From Pocillopora verrucosa (Eukaryota > Cnidaria > Anthozoa > Scleractinia > Pocilloporidae), in assembly GCF_036669915.1 (NCBI RefSeq), contig NC_089315.1, positions 18,476,010 to 18,540,009 of the forward strand: a stretch of 64,000 nt of DNA, given 5' to 3'. Both the position numbers and the translations under genes were made by a program. The notes below the pieces were generated by a model. That model ran no database searches and was not told the origin of the DNA. It saw only the letters and a list, made by a program, of their open reading frames with translations. Shown piece by piece: positions 1 through 10,015 of the stretch; position 1 is the stretch's first letter, and each line of letters opens with the position of its first letter.

Positions 1-1202
1 CGCAGTAGGGGCGGAGATGAATAACAATAATGACTGAGTCGTGTTCATGCTTTACAGCGAAGGAGAAAGAATCCGAGATAGATTTTGGCTTTGTTCCTCG
101 ATCTTCGCTTGAGCGCCTGATAAAGAAATTTTGTGTCAAATCTCTTTCATTATGATCTTATCACAATGTATCACTAGATGTCAACAAGCAATTTCCATAT
201 GTAGCCGGTTCTGAGTGTCAACGTTTACTTCCGCTGTTGCTTTATTTTCTACATGGATAGTTTGTCTTTTGGCACGCGATGGCTACTAAGTCTATGCGAT
301 TCGAAAGTGCACAAAACAATTTCGCTCATATTTGTTTTTGTTCTCATGAACGTAGTCATATTTCCTAACCATTCATCCGCATTTGAAAGGTTGAAAGGAA
401 TGTCGTACGTTCATACCTAGCTAGAAGAAAAAAAAACTTATCGGTGAAGACCGCGCCATGACTTACAAAATTTCTTCATAGTCGTAAGGAACAGGTAACG
501 CAACACAATTCGAAACCCGAAAATTACTTGGATGGCATAAAGTTTCAAAGGAAACATGTTTTCGCAGAAAAGCGAAATAAAAAGCCATACCTGCATTGGA
601 AAACAAAAGCTGTAAATTGTTGATGAGTTGTAGGTTGGCCGAGTGGTAATTGAAAACCGAAAAGTTAAGCTCTGAATTCGTTATGCAGTTAAATGCTCTA
701 TGTCACTTCAGCTTTTTAGAGTCCCTTTCAGATAAATTTGCAAAACAAAATGATACATTGAGAGGCACAACTATTTCAAAATCGCAACAACGAGAAAGCA
801 AGAATCGAATGCGCCTGCTGATCTTAAAACAATCAGGCGTTTCTGAATTTTTGAAATTTCTAGCTATCAATTAGGATAAAAAAAATACTTCTATAAAAAG
901 CGAAAAAAATAAAAAAAGGAAGAAAATGAAACTATTAAGCTTGAAGGGTCTATTTCAATGAAACCCTTCAACCTCTAAGAATCTTAATTATCTAATTAAT
1001 TTCTCTTCACGTTCTCACCCCTGAATCAAACACTAATGTCACGAATTTAGAAGGAATAATCATTTATCAAAGAAGCTCTTGATCGTTAAACAATTTCGTT
1101 AAAAAATTTCTCCTCTCCGTCGTTAAAATAGGAAATGTCTTGAGAAAAGTAGAGAGAACATGCCTACCAATGTAAGGTGTATAAGGGAAAGGGAGAACAT
1201 AC
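1..1202 (-). other. Intron 1 of MPEG1 copy A (partial)
   Basis: This gene-free stretch matches intron 1 of copy D (about 38443-39635) almost base for base. It holds a small plus-strand open frame at 650-874 with a counterpart at 39085-39309, which I do not regard as coding. Near 629-650 there is a tRNA box-A-like string (TTGGCCGAGTGGT) without the rest of a tRNA. Nothing else is recognisable. Confidence 0.75.
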
Positions 1203-2877
1203 CGTTTGATCCTTTGGCACTGTCCGCAGCTTTCTTTACACCAAGAGGATTACCAGTATTACAACTGAAGAAGCCACCAAAGGGGACCGACTGCTGGAAG
1301 CCTAGCTCGTAGTCATCGCTCACACAAACTTGCATGGTGGCTCCAAAGCGCAAGGCGTAAAACCTAACTGGACAGCTGTGATCTTGTGTGACTGGGTTCT
1401 TTAACACATTGCTGTAGAGTCCACCAAAGAGATACCCTGTATTACGAGGCACCGAACCTTTCGCAACACACCAGTAGGTGTCGTAGCTGGCGAATCCGCA
1501 ATGAGTGTCGCAGCTTTTAAAAATCCACCATCCATGGCACTCACGATGGCAGCTTTCGGGTGTGCGACCTTGATGTACCATGACTGGTTCATAACCATTA
1601 CTACAAGAGTAGGCGGCTGTGAGAGGGTTCTTCTGGAGAAAAGATCCACACGGATTACTGGATGGAGAGCCCTCACATTGGCACGTTTGATAAACGCCCC
1701 CAAAGGTGTAGTTATTGGTTGGGCTCTCGCAAGATCCATCGTCGAGGTTGGCCTGAAAGCTGAAGTTTGGAGAGTCCATTTTTGTGCATCCTTTAATGGT
1801 ATTGTGCTCATAGTACTGTTTAATGGCTTTTTCGACAACGTTGTCTAGTTTGAAGACCAGTTCTTCGGACAATTCTGGCATACTTCCAGGTGTAATTGCA
1901 AAATGAAGAGGGTCACCTGACCGATCAACTGCAACCAGTTCGTCCAATAGTTGGTCTTCCCATTTGTTGATGGTAAAATTCACCCTGAATGGAGGTCCTC
2001 CGAATGTATATACTGTGGAATAAGCGATGTTCTGTGTGTATTCATCCAAAACTTTTTTGTCAGTTGTCTGAGTATAGCTAGCACTAGCTCCAAACACCCC
2101 GAAAAAAGATGCACTCGCGGCTGCTGTGATCTTACTTTTATCTTCACTGAAATCAGCCACGAATTTCTTTGTCAAGTGATCCACTTTGGCCAGGGCTGCT
2201 CCGGCCTTGACGCTTGTAACATAATGCGTTCCGAAATCTCGAACCAATACCTGCGCGAGAAAATTTGCATAAGCAGTATTGTTATGCTGTAAGTGAGATG
2301 CGATCTCGAGCAAACGGGACTTGAACGGTGCCTGTAGAGGGGCATCGGGCTGGAGTTTCGCCGTGTATAAAACATGGCGTAGTTGTGTTCGAGTGGTTAC
2401 AGCCTTATCTTCCACTTGATGTTTCTTCACTGATTCGAACTCAGAAGAAAACGAACCACTTATGCTTCCAAAACCAAATTTTCCCGAAGCTTCCGCATTG
2501 ATAGACTTGGTTGTGGCGGACGAATAGTTGTGCCAGTGATCGTACATTTCAGCAAATACATGCACTTTGCTCTCCTTGATAGGATACAGGATCACATCAT
2601 CGGGAATGAGATACTTGCCGTCGTCTGAAGTCTTACATTTGGAGTAATTCATCACTGAAACAGCGCCCATATGAACATTTCTTAAGTTGTCCCAGCCGCC
2701 TCCCGGAAGAACCTCGAAGCGATAAACTCCGTTTGTGAGAAGACAGTTTCGTGGATCGCCAACTGGAAATCGTGGTGAAGAATTATTTTCAGCGTAAACA
2801 AGACCGGATCCAAGAACGACCAAAGAAACTTGAAACAATCCAAACGCTCGGAGAAACCCAGCCGATAACGCCATCAT
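1203..2877 (-). CDS. MPEG1: MPEG1 (perforin-2) copy A, exon 1
   Basis: Seen: an open exon of 558 codons plus one base, from ATG-ATG at 2877 to a GTATGT donor at 1202. It starts with a signal peptide (about residues 1-29, ending VYA before ENN). It then has the MPEG1 hallmark EVLPGGGWDNLRNVHMGAV, a MACPF domain with the signature RDFGTHYVTSV near residue 215, the stretch AVDRSGDPLHF, and a Cys-rich P2 region with FGGVYQTCQC, FWCVA-like and VPFGGFFSC motifs. Known family: MPEG1 is a membrane-anchored pore-former that kills engulfed bacteria in phagosomes. Human MPEG1 has the same motifs in the same order. Exons 2 and 3 (end of P2, membrane segment, tail) should lie left of position 1, because bases 1-1202 match intron 1 of copy D. 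The closest copy is D. The first of two adjacent Met codons is taken as start; the second is equally possible. Confidence 0.92.
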
Positions 2878-2907
2878 AAATCTGATTAGAAACGAAAGGG
2901 CACTTTT

Positions 2908-2916
2908 CTTTTATAG
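2908..2916 (-). promoter_or_regulatory. TATA-like box unique to MPEG1 copy A
   Basis: On the minus strand the string reads CTATAAAAG, 31-39 bases before the start codon of copy A. It lies in about 42 bases (2900-2941) that are absent upstream of copies B to F, where the flank goes straight from GAAACGAAAG to TATGTATGA. A box this close would leave almost no 5' UTR, so its use as a promoter is uncertain. Confidence 0.4.
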
Positions 2917-2954
2917 ACCTGTTAACACTGAGTTATTTCCGTATGTATGATCGT

Positions 2955-2960
2955 CACGTG
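2955..2960. promoter_or_regulatory. E-box CACGTG upstream of MPEG1 copy A
   Basis: A palindromic CACGTG lies about 80 bases before the start codon. The matching site is CACGTG in B (19486-19491) and E (49614-49619), CACTTG in D (41348) and F (58148), and lost in C. E-boxes of this type bind bHLH-zip factors such as the MiT/TFE family, which controls lysosomal genes. That regulatory link is inference only. Confidence 0.35.
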
Positions 2961-4160
2961 ATCCAAGAGAGATTTCGGTTTTGAATCAATTTTTCCTTCC
3001 GTTCCATCCCCTATAAGCACGTTCAAGGCTCATAAACAAACATCGAGTGACATAAGTGAAAATAATCACAAAAATAAAATCTGAACGTATTGTGACGTGT
3101 TTACGTAGCACGCTCTATCTTCCTCCTTGTAAGTCGTTATTTGCCTTCATTCAGCTATTTCTCTGGTAAATAATTTTATAAAGTGAAAGAAACAAACTTT
3201 TACCTTGTTGAGTGGGTTCTATAATTATGCGTTTCGGGAAACTAGACTATGGAAATATCGCATGAATAATCAAGATCGTTTTCATCTTGGCAGGCGCACC
3301 GTTCAACACGTATGTGCGTGAAAACAATCTGCAAATAGCATAACTTAGCCTCTTTAGTCTTGCAACGAGCATGGAACGGAGTGAAAAACCTGAGTCTACT
3401 TGAGAATGTTTTACAAGCTACCGAGAACCGCTATGGTCACGTTACTCATTACTAAGCTTATATGCGTCACGCTTCCTGCATACTGCTGGGATCAGCGATG
3501 TCGAAAGCATTGTACAAGTGAACAGAATGAGGAAGATGGTAATTTTTAAGCTCGGTAATGAAATAATAAAGATAAAACAAATAACTTGATCTCATCTGCC
3601 GCCGCATCAGGTGATGTCCCAAAAATCCCTTGCGAAGTAGACTAAATATAACTTAGTTCATCCGGACAGCTATGCCTTTAGGAATTAATATTGTATATGT
3701 ATCGTCAACGTCTCAATATTTGGAGCCATTTTTCTCCGCCGAAGATAACTTGGTATGATAGAAATTCAAAATCATACATACGACAAGACAAAACTTGATA
3801 TTTACACTAGTAAGAGAGAAAAACATGTCCGTCTTGATCTTATCAAGTTAACCAAAGTACTCTTTAACTTTCTATATTTGTTGAGTGATTTGACTTATCT
3901 AATGTACGTATATGTTACTAAGCATTGGAAAGTGAAAGGGCACGTAGACTGTTTCGGTTAAACATTTATGTGACAAAATCACTTCGATAATTGACGTCAG
4001 GGGAGGGGAGGGTAGGGTACTCGTTGATCCAGCTGAGGCATGTAACTTAGGACTAATTCCTTGTCGTTGTTTAAATTTGAGGCCTTAACGTCATAGAAAA
4101 AGGAGTGACATGTAATTCCTAAAAGTCTCATTGTTAAATAAGAAAGGTATCTCGTGGCTG
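2961..4160. other. Upstream spacer of MPEG1 copy A
   Basis: This gene-free stretch aligns, with more divergence than the other copies, to the upstream flanks of B to F as far as about position 4000. There the similarity ends (compare 28870 in the C-D spacer). Beyond 4000 the sequence is unlike the other spacers. The segment with the Myb/SANT relic found in the other spacers is absent here. Confidence 0.6.
3339..3533 (-). promoter_or_regulatory. Conserved block upstream of MPEG1 copy A
   Basis: A block of about 200 bases is kept upstream of all six copies (A 3339-3533, B 19869-20064, C 28229-28424, D 41741-41936, E 49904-50090, F 58541-58736). Copy A is the most diverged. In the others it contains CACGTG next to a minus-strand CGCGTATAAG and the palindrome GTAACGTTAC. 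All copies also keep an acceptor-like TTTCTAATCAG four bases before the start ATG. A promoter or non-coding first exon here, spliced to exon 1, is plausible but unproven. Confidence 0.35.
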
Positions 4161-4164
4161 TAGT

Positions 4165-4300
4165 CAAACGAGGATTTTTCTATTGTGTTTCTTAATTATG
4201 GTTTGTAGGTTGTCTGTGCAGCTACAACTAACTTGCGTGTTGTTTTTGTTGAAAATTTTGCTGTACCGGTGATTTTTCGGAAAATGTTTACTGACGAGGT
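4165..4300 (-). mobile_element. Penelope-like element fragment, inverted piece
   Basis: The minus strand reads SKHFPKNHRYSKIFNKNN, then VSCSCTDNL and KKHNRKIL. This matches the stretch just after the reverse transcriptase core of Penelope-like elements (FPK-H, KIFN-N, S-SC, HNKKIL). It lies directly beside, and opposite in strand to, the piece that normally follows it (4327-4725), joined through a palindrome at 4280-4326. It is a fragment, not a whole element. Confidence 0.7.
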
Positions 4301-4326
4301 TCTGAACCTCGTCAGTAAACATTTTC
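4280..4326. repeat. 47-bp near-perfect palindrome
   Basis: Two 23-base arms (4280-4302 and 4304-4326) are exact reverse complements around a single central T. It marks the join between two oppositely oriented pieces of a Penelope-like element, so it is best read as a fold-back breakpoint, not a functional hairpin. Confidence 0.9.
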
Positions 4327-4725
4327 GAGAGTAAAAATCCTCGAGACAAGCAAGACACCCTCCACGGAAAACAAATGTAACTGCAGGAAAAAAAAACGAC
4401 TGCCCTCACTTCAAGCGTCGTCTACAACGCCAACGTAACAACAGAAAATGGCACAACCGGAAAGAATTACATTGGACTAACTGAAGGAACTTTTAAACAA
4501 CGTTACACGCAACACAAACTTTTTTTTCGGAACAGAAACTATTCAAACAGCACGGAACTATCAAAGCATATCTGGACACTCAAGGACAACAACACCAATT
4601 TTACAATTAACTGGAGTATTTTAGCGACCTCCCCGGCCTACAGCAACAAAAGCAAGCGGTGCCACTTGTGCCTCACAGAAAAACTTTATTTAGTTAGAGC
4701 TAAGAAGCCGTCTTGACAGCAAAGT
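4327..4725 (+). mobile_element. Penelope-like element fragment, GIY-YIG endonuclease
   Basis: The plus strand encodes NKCNCRKK (the Cys linker) and then, in a nearby frame, VVYNANVTTENG, NYIGLTEGTFKQRYTQHK and RCHLCLTEKLYLVRAKK. The YIG, R and H positions fit the GIY-YIG endonuclease of Penelope-like retroelements, and CHLCLTEKL is typical of its C-terminus. There is at least one frame change between linker and endonuclease, so it is a dead fragment of about 400 bases. No reverse transcriptase core is present. Confidence 0.8.
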
Positions 4726-4744
4726 TAGTAGAACCGGGACGATC

Positions 4745-5030
4745 GCAACTTACTTAAAAAAGTAAGATCGAACCTGTATTAAGCAACACCGTATTAAGCG
4801 GTTACCCTGTATTAAGCGATCAGTTGTCAAAGGCCTGAATTTTTTTGCCGCTAATCACTGTAATTTTTCACCTCTATTAAGCGGTCGCGGTCACCCTTTA
4901 CTAAGTGCCAACGGCCTATTATTAATTGGTTCTAATTGAAGCAGCAAAGACAGTTCGAGACGCTTGGTGTCTTTCGCCAAGCGTGATGTGCTCGATAGCT
5001 AATTCCCCTCGACATTTGATAGCATAACAT
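4745..5030. repeat. Dispersed repeat with CCTGTATTAAGCG units
   Basis: The piece contains several short degenerate units of the form TGTATTAAGCGGT. It aligns with 30465-30668 and 60770-60968 in the type II spacers, including the flanking string TTTCGCC-AGCGTG-TG. It looks like a small non-coding DNA-transposon derivative that predates duplication of the spacers. Confidence 0.6.
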
Positions 5031-5042
5031 ATAGATTAATTT

Positions 5043-5178
5043 ATGGGGAGGGCACGCGTACGGCATTTTCGCACGAGTTGGTGATGCATCAGAAATCGAA
5101 AGAGTGAGCATAGCGAACCAGTGAGATTTCTGATACAAACCAGCAAATGCGAAAATGCCGTATAAGTGCCCTTCCCAT
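5043..5178. mobile_element. Small MITE with long terminal inverted repeats
   Basis: The ends are ATGGGGAGGGCAC (5043-5055) and GTGCCCTTCCCAT (5166-5178). The inverted match extends inward through ACGGCATTTTCGCA and the GATTTCTGATxCA arm, giving about 136 bases that are mostly inverted repeat. There is no coding content and no clear target-site duplication. Confidence 0.7.
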
Positions 5179-5283
5179 GATGTAATTTGTTTATTTCATA
5201 CATCTTGAGATTCCCCTTTTTTAACTCGTGAATTGCGCGCATGCGCAAGAGCGAGTTATAGATACGATGTGGGGAATAGCATT

Positions 5284-5305
5284 CGCTCGCTCGCTCGCTC
5301 GCTCG
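5284..5305. repeat. (CGCT)n microsatellite
   Basis: Five and a half perfect units of CGCT. Confidence 0.9.
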
Positions 5306-6635
5306 ATTGGTCGATTCCTGTAAACTTTTTTTAGATTTTAGGCTTTTGAGTACATTTGATAGTTTTTGGCGAGCAATAAACAGACGAAATGGCGACCTTT
5401 GTTGCTAAGAATAGTGGTGGGGTGAAAAAGAAGCCAATGATAATCTTAAAAGAGTTTTTTTTTTCGTTTTAGTTTCAACAAGCGGCGCCAGCGACTGGCA
5501 AGCATTCAAGGATTCACACTGAAATAACAGAACAACCTTCGTTTTTCATAAAATTGTAATTTACAATCCTTGAACTTGAAAACAATCCGAAGATTCATTG
5601 AAAATATCACTTACTGCGAAGCGCTCGGAGTTTACAGATGTTCAAAAGCTTTTTCTGTTATAGCGTGAGATTGAGGACAAAATTGATCATTACGTTTCGT
5701 CGCGTGTGTTTTTCCTGTGTGAAGCAACAAAAGATGCCGGCGACTGACGAAATAACAAGTTAACACGAAAATCAAATAACACTTAGACAAACAATTTTAG
5801 CTACCGATTTTCAGTGAATTTTTAAAGAACAATTTTCTTGTAAGTTTCAAGACAATTTGAAGATTCAACATACATACAACGTACTAAAATGCGAAAGTTA
5901 CACACCACAAAATTGATAAATAGGCCTGAAATGAAATTCTATCTTGTTATTGATTATACGTTGCCTAGCACGTGACTTAAATCTACCCAGGCGGAGATCT
6001 AAAATGACGGTGGCAGGCTTGGCTTAGTTATATCACTCAAAACTCGTTCCCGTTTGTCTCATTTGATAAAGAGGGATCGTTAATGTTTTCATTAAGACAG
6101 TATTGCCTTGATTTTCTAATATTTACAACGAAAGACAGTAAATTTCACTTTTCACCCACATTTACTTCCAACCTTTTCTTTTGAACCAGAAACAAAAATG
6201 ATAGACGTTTAAAACACATGACATCATCCACCTTGTTAAATGTAATAGCATGATCATTTCAATTGTAATGCCTTCTTGTCCCAACGTTACTTTGTTTCTT
6301 TGCTACATTAGCGAACACTGAACTACTGCTCGTACTCTAGATGACAATCAACCACAAAATTCCCTAAACCAGATAACATTAAACATAATCTCAAAAATCA
6401 TGTGTCAATTCACGAGTTTGCTCACAGAGCACTTTGATTGTTGTTGTTTTATTCTATTTTTACTTTTAAATGAGCTTACAAGTCATTAAAGTAAAAGTGA
6501 ACACGCTGCTTTCACTTGCAAAAACGTAGCTTCAAATGCGTAAAAATGCATGAGCTCAAGTTCCTCTACAAAATTACAAACAAGCTTTATTCGTGATAAA
6601 GTCGATCACTTAAATATTATTTTTTAAAAAGTCAG
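5306..6635. other. Unassigned stretch inside a 2.7-kb insertion
   Basis: No gene is recognised. Comparison with the type II spacers shows that about 5031-7755 is extra sequence. The flanks (TTTGATAGCATAA at 5030 and GGACACTTCACAGTGG at 7767) are contiguous at 30668 and 60969. The stretch may be the non-coding part of the recombinase-bearing element whose relic lies at 6636-7310. Confidence 0.5.
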
Positions 6636-7310
6636 TTAGTGGTAAAGTTTTTCATTGAAGTAGTCTGCTGTCGTTATCATCTGACGATGAATTCGTTTGA
6701 TTCGTTTGTAGCATCGTTCCGTTGATTTGAGCCATCTGCACCAGTGCCTAGTGACTTGTTCACAGTGCTTATAGTTATGTTGAATTGTCCGCTTTGGAAT
6801 ACGGTTCCACTGTAGGGACCAACAGCAGGAAACATCGAGGTTTTTATTCACGAAGCCTGCGCTTCGGCCTTCAAAGAGGTGGTTGCAGCGGTGCTTGTAG
6901 CATTGTTGTTTGTGGCGCTCGCGGCATTGCATGTTGAAGGCTTTAAGCTCAGTATCAATGACATGTTTTTCTGTTACTCTTTAGAAACAGAGCTGTAGTT
7001 GTTTACACTTTGCATATCACAGTGACCTGAAAGCTGTATGATGTGAGTGGGGGGAACATTGCTTTCGTTAATTTTTTGCATCATCGTTTTTCCTGCGCTG
7101 TGGTTTGTGAGCCGTCGCTTCTCGTCGAGTCCAACTTTGTTTGCCATAGTTTTCATTAACGAGTTCAGTTTGTTTGCCCCCATTGCACTTGCATCAACCA
7201 GAATCCATTGAATAGTTGATACTAAGATAGAAAGGGGTCTCGGTGATCAGCAATGAGTTTGGTCTTTTCTTGCGATAAATTTGTAAACAAATACGGGGTT
7301 TCTCTCATCT
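6636..7310 (-). pseudogene. Crypton-like tyrosine recombinase relic
   Basis: The minus strand encodes MGANKLNSLMKTMANKVGLD, then RRLTNHSAGKTMMQKI, VPPTHIIQLSGHCDMQSVNNYSSVS at 6974-7183. This fits the C-terminal catalytic half of the DUF3504/KIAA1958-type tyrosine recombinases related to Crypton transposons: an HSxRK box, LSGH, and the tyrosine in NNYS. The HSxR arginine is Gly here, so the copy is probably inactive. In another frame below 6960 there are remnants like the family's tail (SMFPAVGPYSG, SGQFNITI, then a basic-acidic end), so the frame is also broken. Upstream, 7200-7310 keeps scraps such as PFYLS. It lies inside the insertion at 5031-7755. Confidence 0.65.
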
Positions 7311-7755
7311 GGCCCGTCTTGAGTGGCGAAAACTTTAGGCTTGACTGATCTGATATTTCAAATTTCCGCTCCAGTTCGTGTTTTGGTCCGTCGTTCAGAA
7401 TATTCTTGTTCTTGTTTTCCTGCTCCAGAATAACCTCATTTACGGGTTTTTCTAACGCCGGAAGTCATGAACTTGAGGTTTCGGCCATCTCAAAAAGCTA
7501 ATTTTGGGAAATAAGTTTGACTATAGAACTCCAAACCCCTTTCAAAATGTTTAGACAACCAACGACGAAGCTAAGTTTCAAGTAAACTGACGGGGTAGGA
7601 GAAGGATAAGGCGTGAAAACCCAGTACTTCTGGCAGGTTCTTCGTGATTGGACGAACCGTTTTCTCCACGCGTAAAATTGTCGTTTCTCAGATTTGATTG
7701 GCTGTAAAAAGTTGTGAACTAGGTTTTGAGACAACAGATTTCGTAGTGAAAATCT
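7311..7755. other. Unassigned flank of recombinase relic
   Basis: Nothing is recognisable beyond weak minus-strand open sequence upstream of the recombinase relic. The right end of the insertion relative to the other spacers is near 7755. Confidence 0.4.
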
Positions 7756-7916
7756 CAGTATGTATAAAAGGACACTTCACAGTGGAAGTAGTAGAAGGCC
7801 TGCCTTATAGTTTTCTGTGGCCTTGTACAGGTCAAAGTTCTGAGCCTCAGACAATTTTTGGTCGAGTAATTCAGTCTCCCGAGTCGTAAGGAATACATTA
7901 ATTTTGTCCCCCATGT

Positions 7917-8340
7917 TCACTGACTTGTCAGCGCGCGGACTGAGGTCACTTGCGCGCGCTTGAATGGGCTAGCCAATGAGAAGCGTTTTCTACGACTTTG
8001 TTGCGTTGCATGTTGCAGTGCAAGTGGTAAAACAATCAACAAACACCAGGATTCGTTGCAAAAAGTAGAACCGTCTTTTACTTCGTGGAACATGTGGCTG
8101 CAATTCGCTAGACTGAATGTTGTTGCGTAACAAGTTGCACAAGCGAGTAGTGATACGAGCAACAACGCTTTCCAACTTGCAAAGCAAAGATGTTGCGCGA
8201 CAAGTTGCAAGAAAAATTGACAAACTCTGCCCTCACCCACGTCTGGAAGAAAAATGCGCGGATGCGTTTGGAAACTCAACTTTCATAAATTCTATGGCCA
8301 GAGCTACCGTATATACCACTCGGCTGAATTGAAAACGGAG
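7917..8340. repeat. Dispersed repeat rich in GTTGCGCGACAAGTTGC
   Basis: The stretch carries repeated TTGTTGCG and ACAAGTTGCA strings in both orientations. It recurs at about 30790-31200 and 61095-61510 with most of the same sequence. It looks like a non-autonomous DNA-transposon derivative. The open frames in it are shadows of the repeat. Confidence 0.6.
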
Positions 8341-8544
8341 GTTTTCAAAATGCTCTTCGATTCAAAGTGAGTCAATTTGATTAACACCGGTTTTGAGTTT
8401 TGCTGCGGATAGACAAAATTTCGAAAACGACACTCCATAGCACTTTAGATAGCACTTTTCCACCAGCATTTCTGCCGGGGTGGCGATCACTGTTGTACGG
8501 ACCTCACCACAGGTGCGATGACCGACTGCTGAGACAAGCATTTC

Positions 8545-9270
8545 ATAATTGGGTTTATTTACAAGTAACAACATTTTCAAAAGTAAGATAAAAAGAAATG
8601 TAGACACATACATCAAGTCAACAGAAGATAAGTTGAAATGAAGGAAAACATGTTCACAACCTAGTCTGGGACACAGCACATAAACGTACGTTGTCCTCTA
8701 TGTGCCGAGAACGCGGTATTAAAATTGACAGAAGTTTAGGATATTTCCTTGCAACTGCAGCAATTATAACCTTGCTAAAATCCTCCTTAGTAAATGATAC
8801 CTCTTTGCTAGTTCACTGCAATCAATACGTCCTGAAGTGCACCAATGCTGACGTATTTAAAATGAGCCACACCTCAAATTACGAATTGTTTAGCGACATT
8901 ATACATCATTGAAGTTGCACAACAGTGAATCGGCAACAAAAAAAGTTCGTTGACCTTAATGTTGGCTGCAAATTATCTCTAAAGCTTTCATTAAGTCCTA
9001 CATGCTGAAGCAAATTTAACATTGCCTAACTCGCAGCGATACGATGACGAGCTACCTTAGCTCACTGCTTTGCATCGTATTACAGCTTTCTTTTTGTGCT
9101 TTGGCGTATTTCTCCGTCGCTTGTAATCTATTTGAAATGTTCATTACAGCAGGAAAAAAATAGTAAATCTGGACCTCATAAAGCGGTTATTGACGAAGTG
9201 GCGATCAAGCTAGCAGGTTACAAAGTAGGAAAAACCGTGTTACAGAGATAAACAATTAGGGAGAAGTTTC
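8545..9270 (-). pseudogene. ARIH1: Relic of ARIH1 3' UTR in the A-B spacer
   Basis: The stretch aligns with the sequence just downstream of the ARIH1 stop codon in the two type II spacers (31425-32150 and 61730-62455). It includes the minus-strand AATAAA at 8554-8559, which matches those at 31431 and 61736. The last coding exon itself is missing here. About 9660-9980 matches the ARIH1 intron sequence at 32640-32850, so this is a third, more decayed copy of the ARIH1 3' end. Confidence 0.55.
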
Positions 9271-10015
9271 GATTTATGGAATCGAGCTGGAAGATTTGCC
9301 GTAGGCCGATGTTGTATATTGAAAAGTACGCCCATTGTTGTTTTTGAAATAATTCAACGCATTTTTTCATCGTGAGCCTTAGTGCCAACGCACTTTACAA
9401 TTTTTATTGGGAATTGTCGATCCTTTAATTCTCATTCGTTAATAAAGTCGACTTTTCTTGTCAGTAAAGGGCGATTGTGTTTATATGATAAACAAAATAT
9501 TACATGGTTACTTATAGATATGGAATTTGAGTTCAACTGGACATCTCACTCGTTCGCTGGGTTCACTCGTGAGCTGTTGATTTGAACACTAGCGCGCTTA
9601 TGTATTATTTTTTATTTGGTCACGCTCTACGCATTTTTATTACCGTTTAAAATCAAAATTCTGCGAAAATTTCATTTTGCGGAATGGATTTTTATGCTCA
9701 ACGAAAAAGACAAATTTTTTGGTTCGAGGTGACAGAAAATGCTGTTTATGTTTGCAATTTTTCTGTTCAAGCAGCTCCACGTAAAGGAGGAAAGATTCGT
9801 AAACAACAGAGTATTTTTTATTTTTCTAATATTCGAGTTTCAAAGAAGTATGATGAGTGGATGGATTTTACAAGTGAGTCGAATGAAGTCAAGTTTCTAA
9901 CATGTTCGCCCTTCCTCTTCAAGGCACCCATCTCTGAAACTCGAGAGAAAAACGCCCCTGTGGTAAAATTGTGATTAGGATAACGTAGGTTTTCAACCAA
10001 AGACTCAAAGCCAAT
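9271..10015. other. Spacer with ARIH1 intron-like remnant
   Basis: There is no gene. The part at 9660-9980 (shared strings GGAAAGATTCGTAAACA and GTGATTAG-ATAACGTA) aligns with the ARIH1 intron at 32690-32850 and 63000-63150. The rest is unrecognised. Confidence 0.45.

Noticed and set aside
629-650. tRNA-Leu or tRNA-Ser-like start (TTGGCCGAGTGGT) in intron 1
   Set aside because: Only a box A-like string is present. No anticodon arm or box B follows, so it is not a tRNA gene.
650-874. Small plus-strand open frame in MPEG1 intron 1 of A, repeated at 39085-39309
   Set aside because: It is antisense within an intron, is broken in B, C, E and F, and has no recognisable domain. Conservation between A and D is explained by the recent duplication.
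1401-1838. Minus-strand 145-codon frame inside MPEG1 exon 1, present in every copy
   Set aside because: It is a shadow frame of the MPEG1 coding sequence. The MPEG1 frame carries the conserved motifs.
7917-8279. 120-codon minus-strand frame and overlapping frames
   Set aside because: They lie within a dispersed GTTGCGCGACAAG repeat and change between copies without coding constraint.
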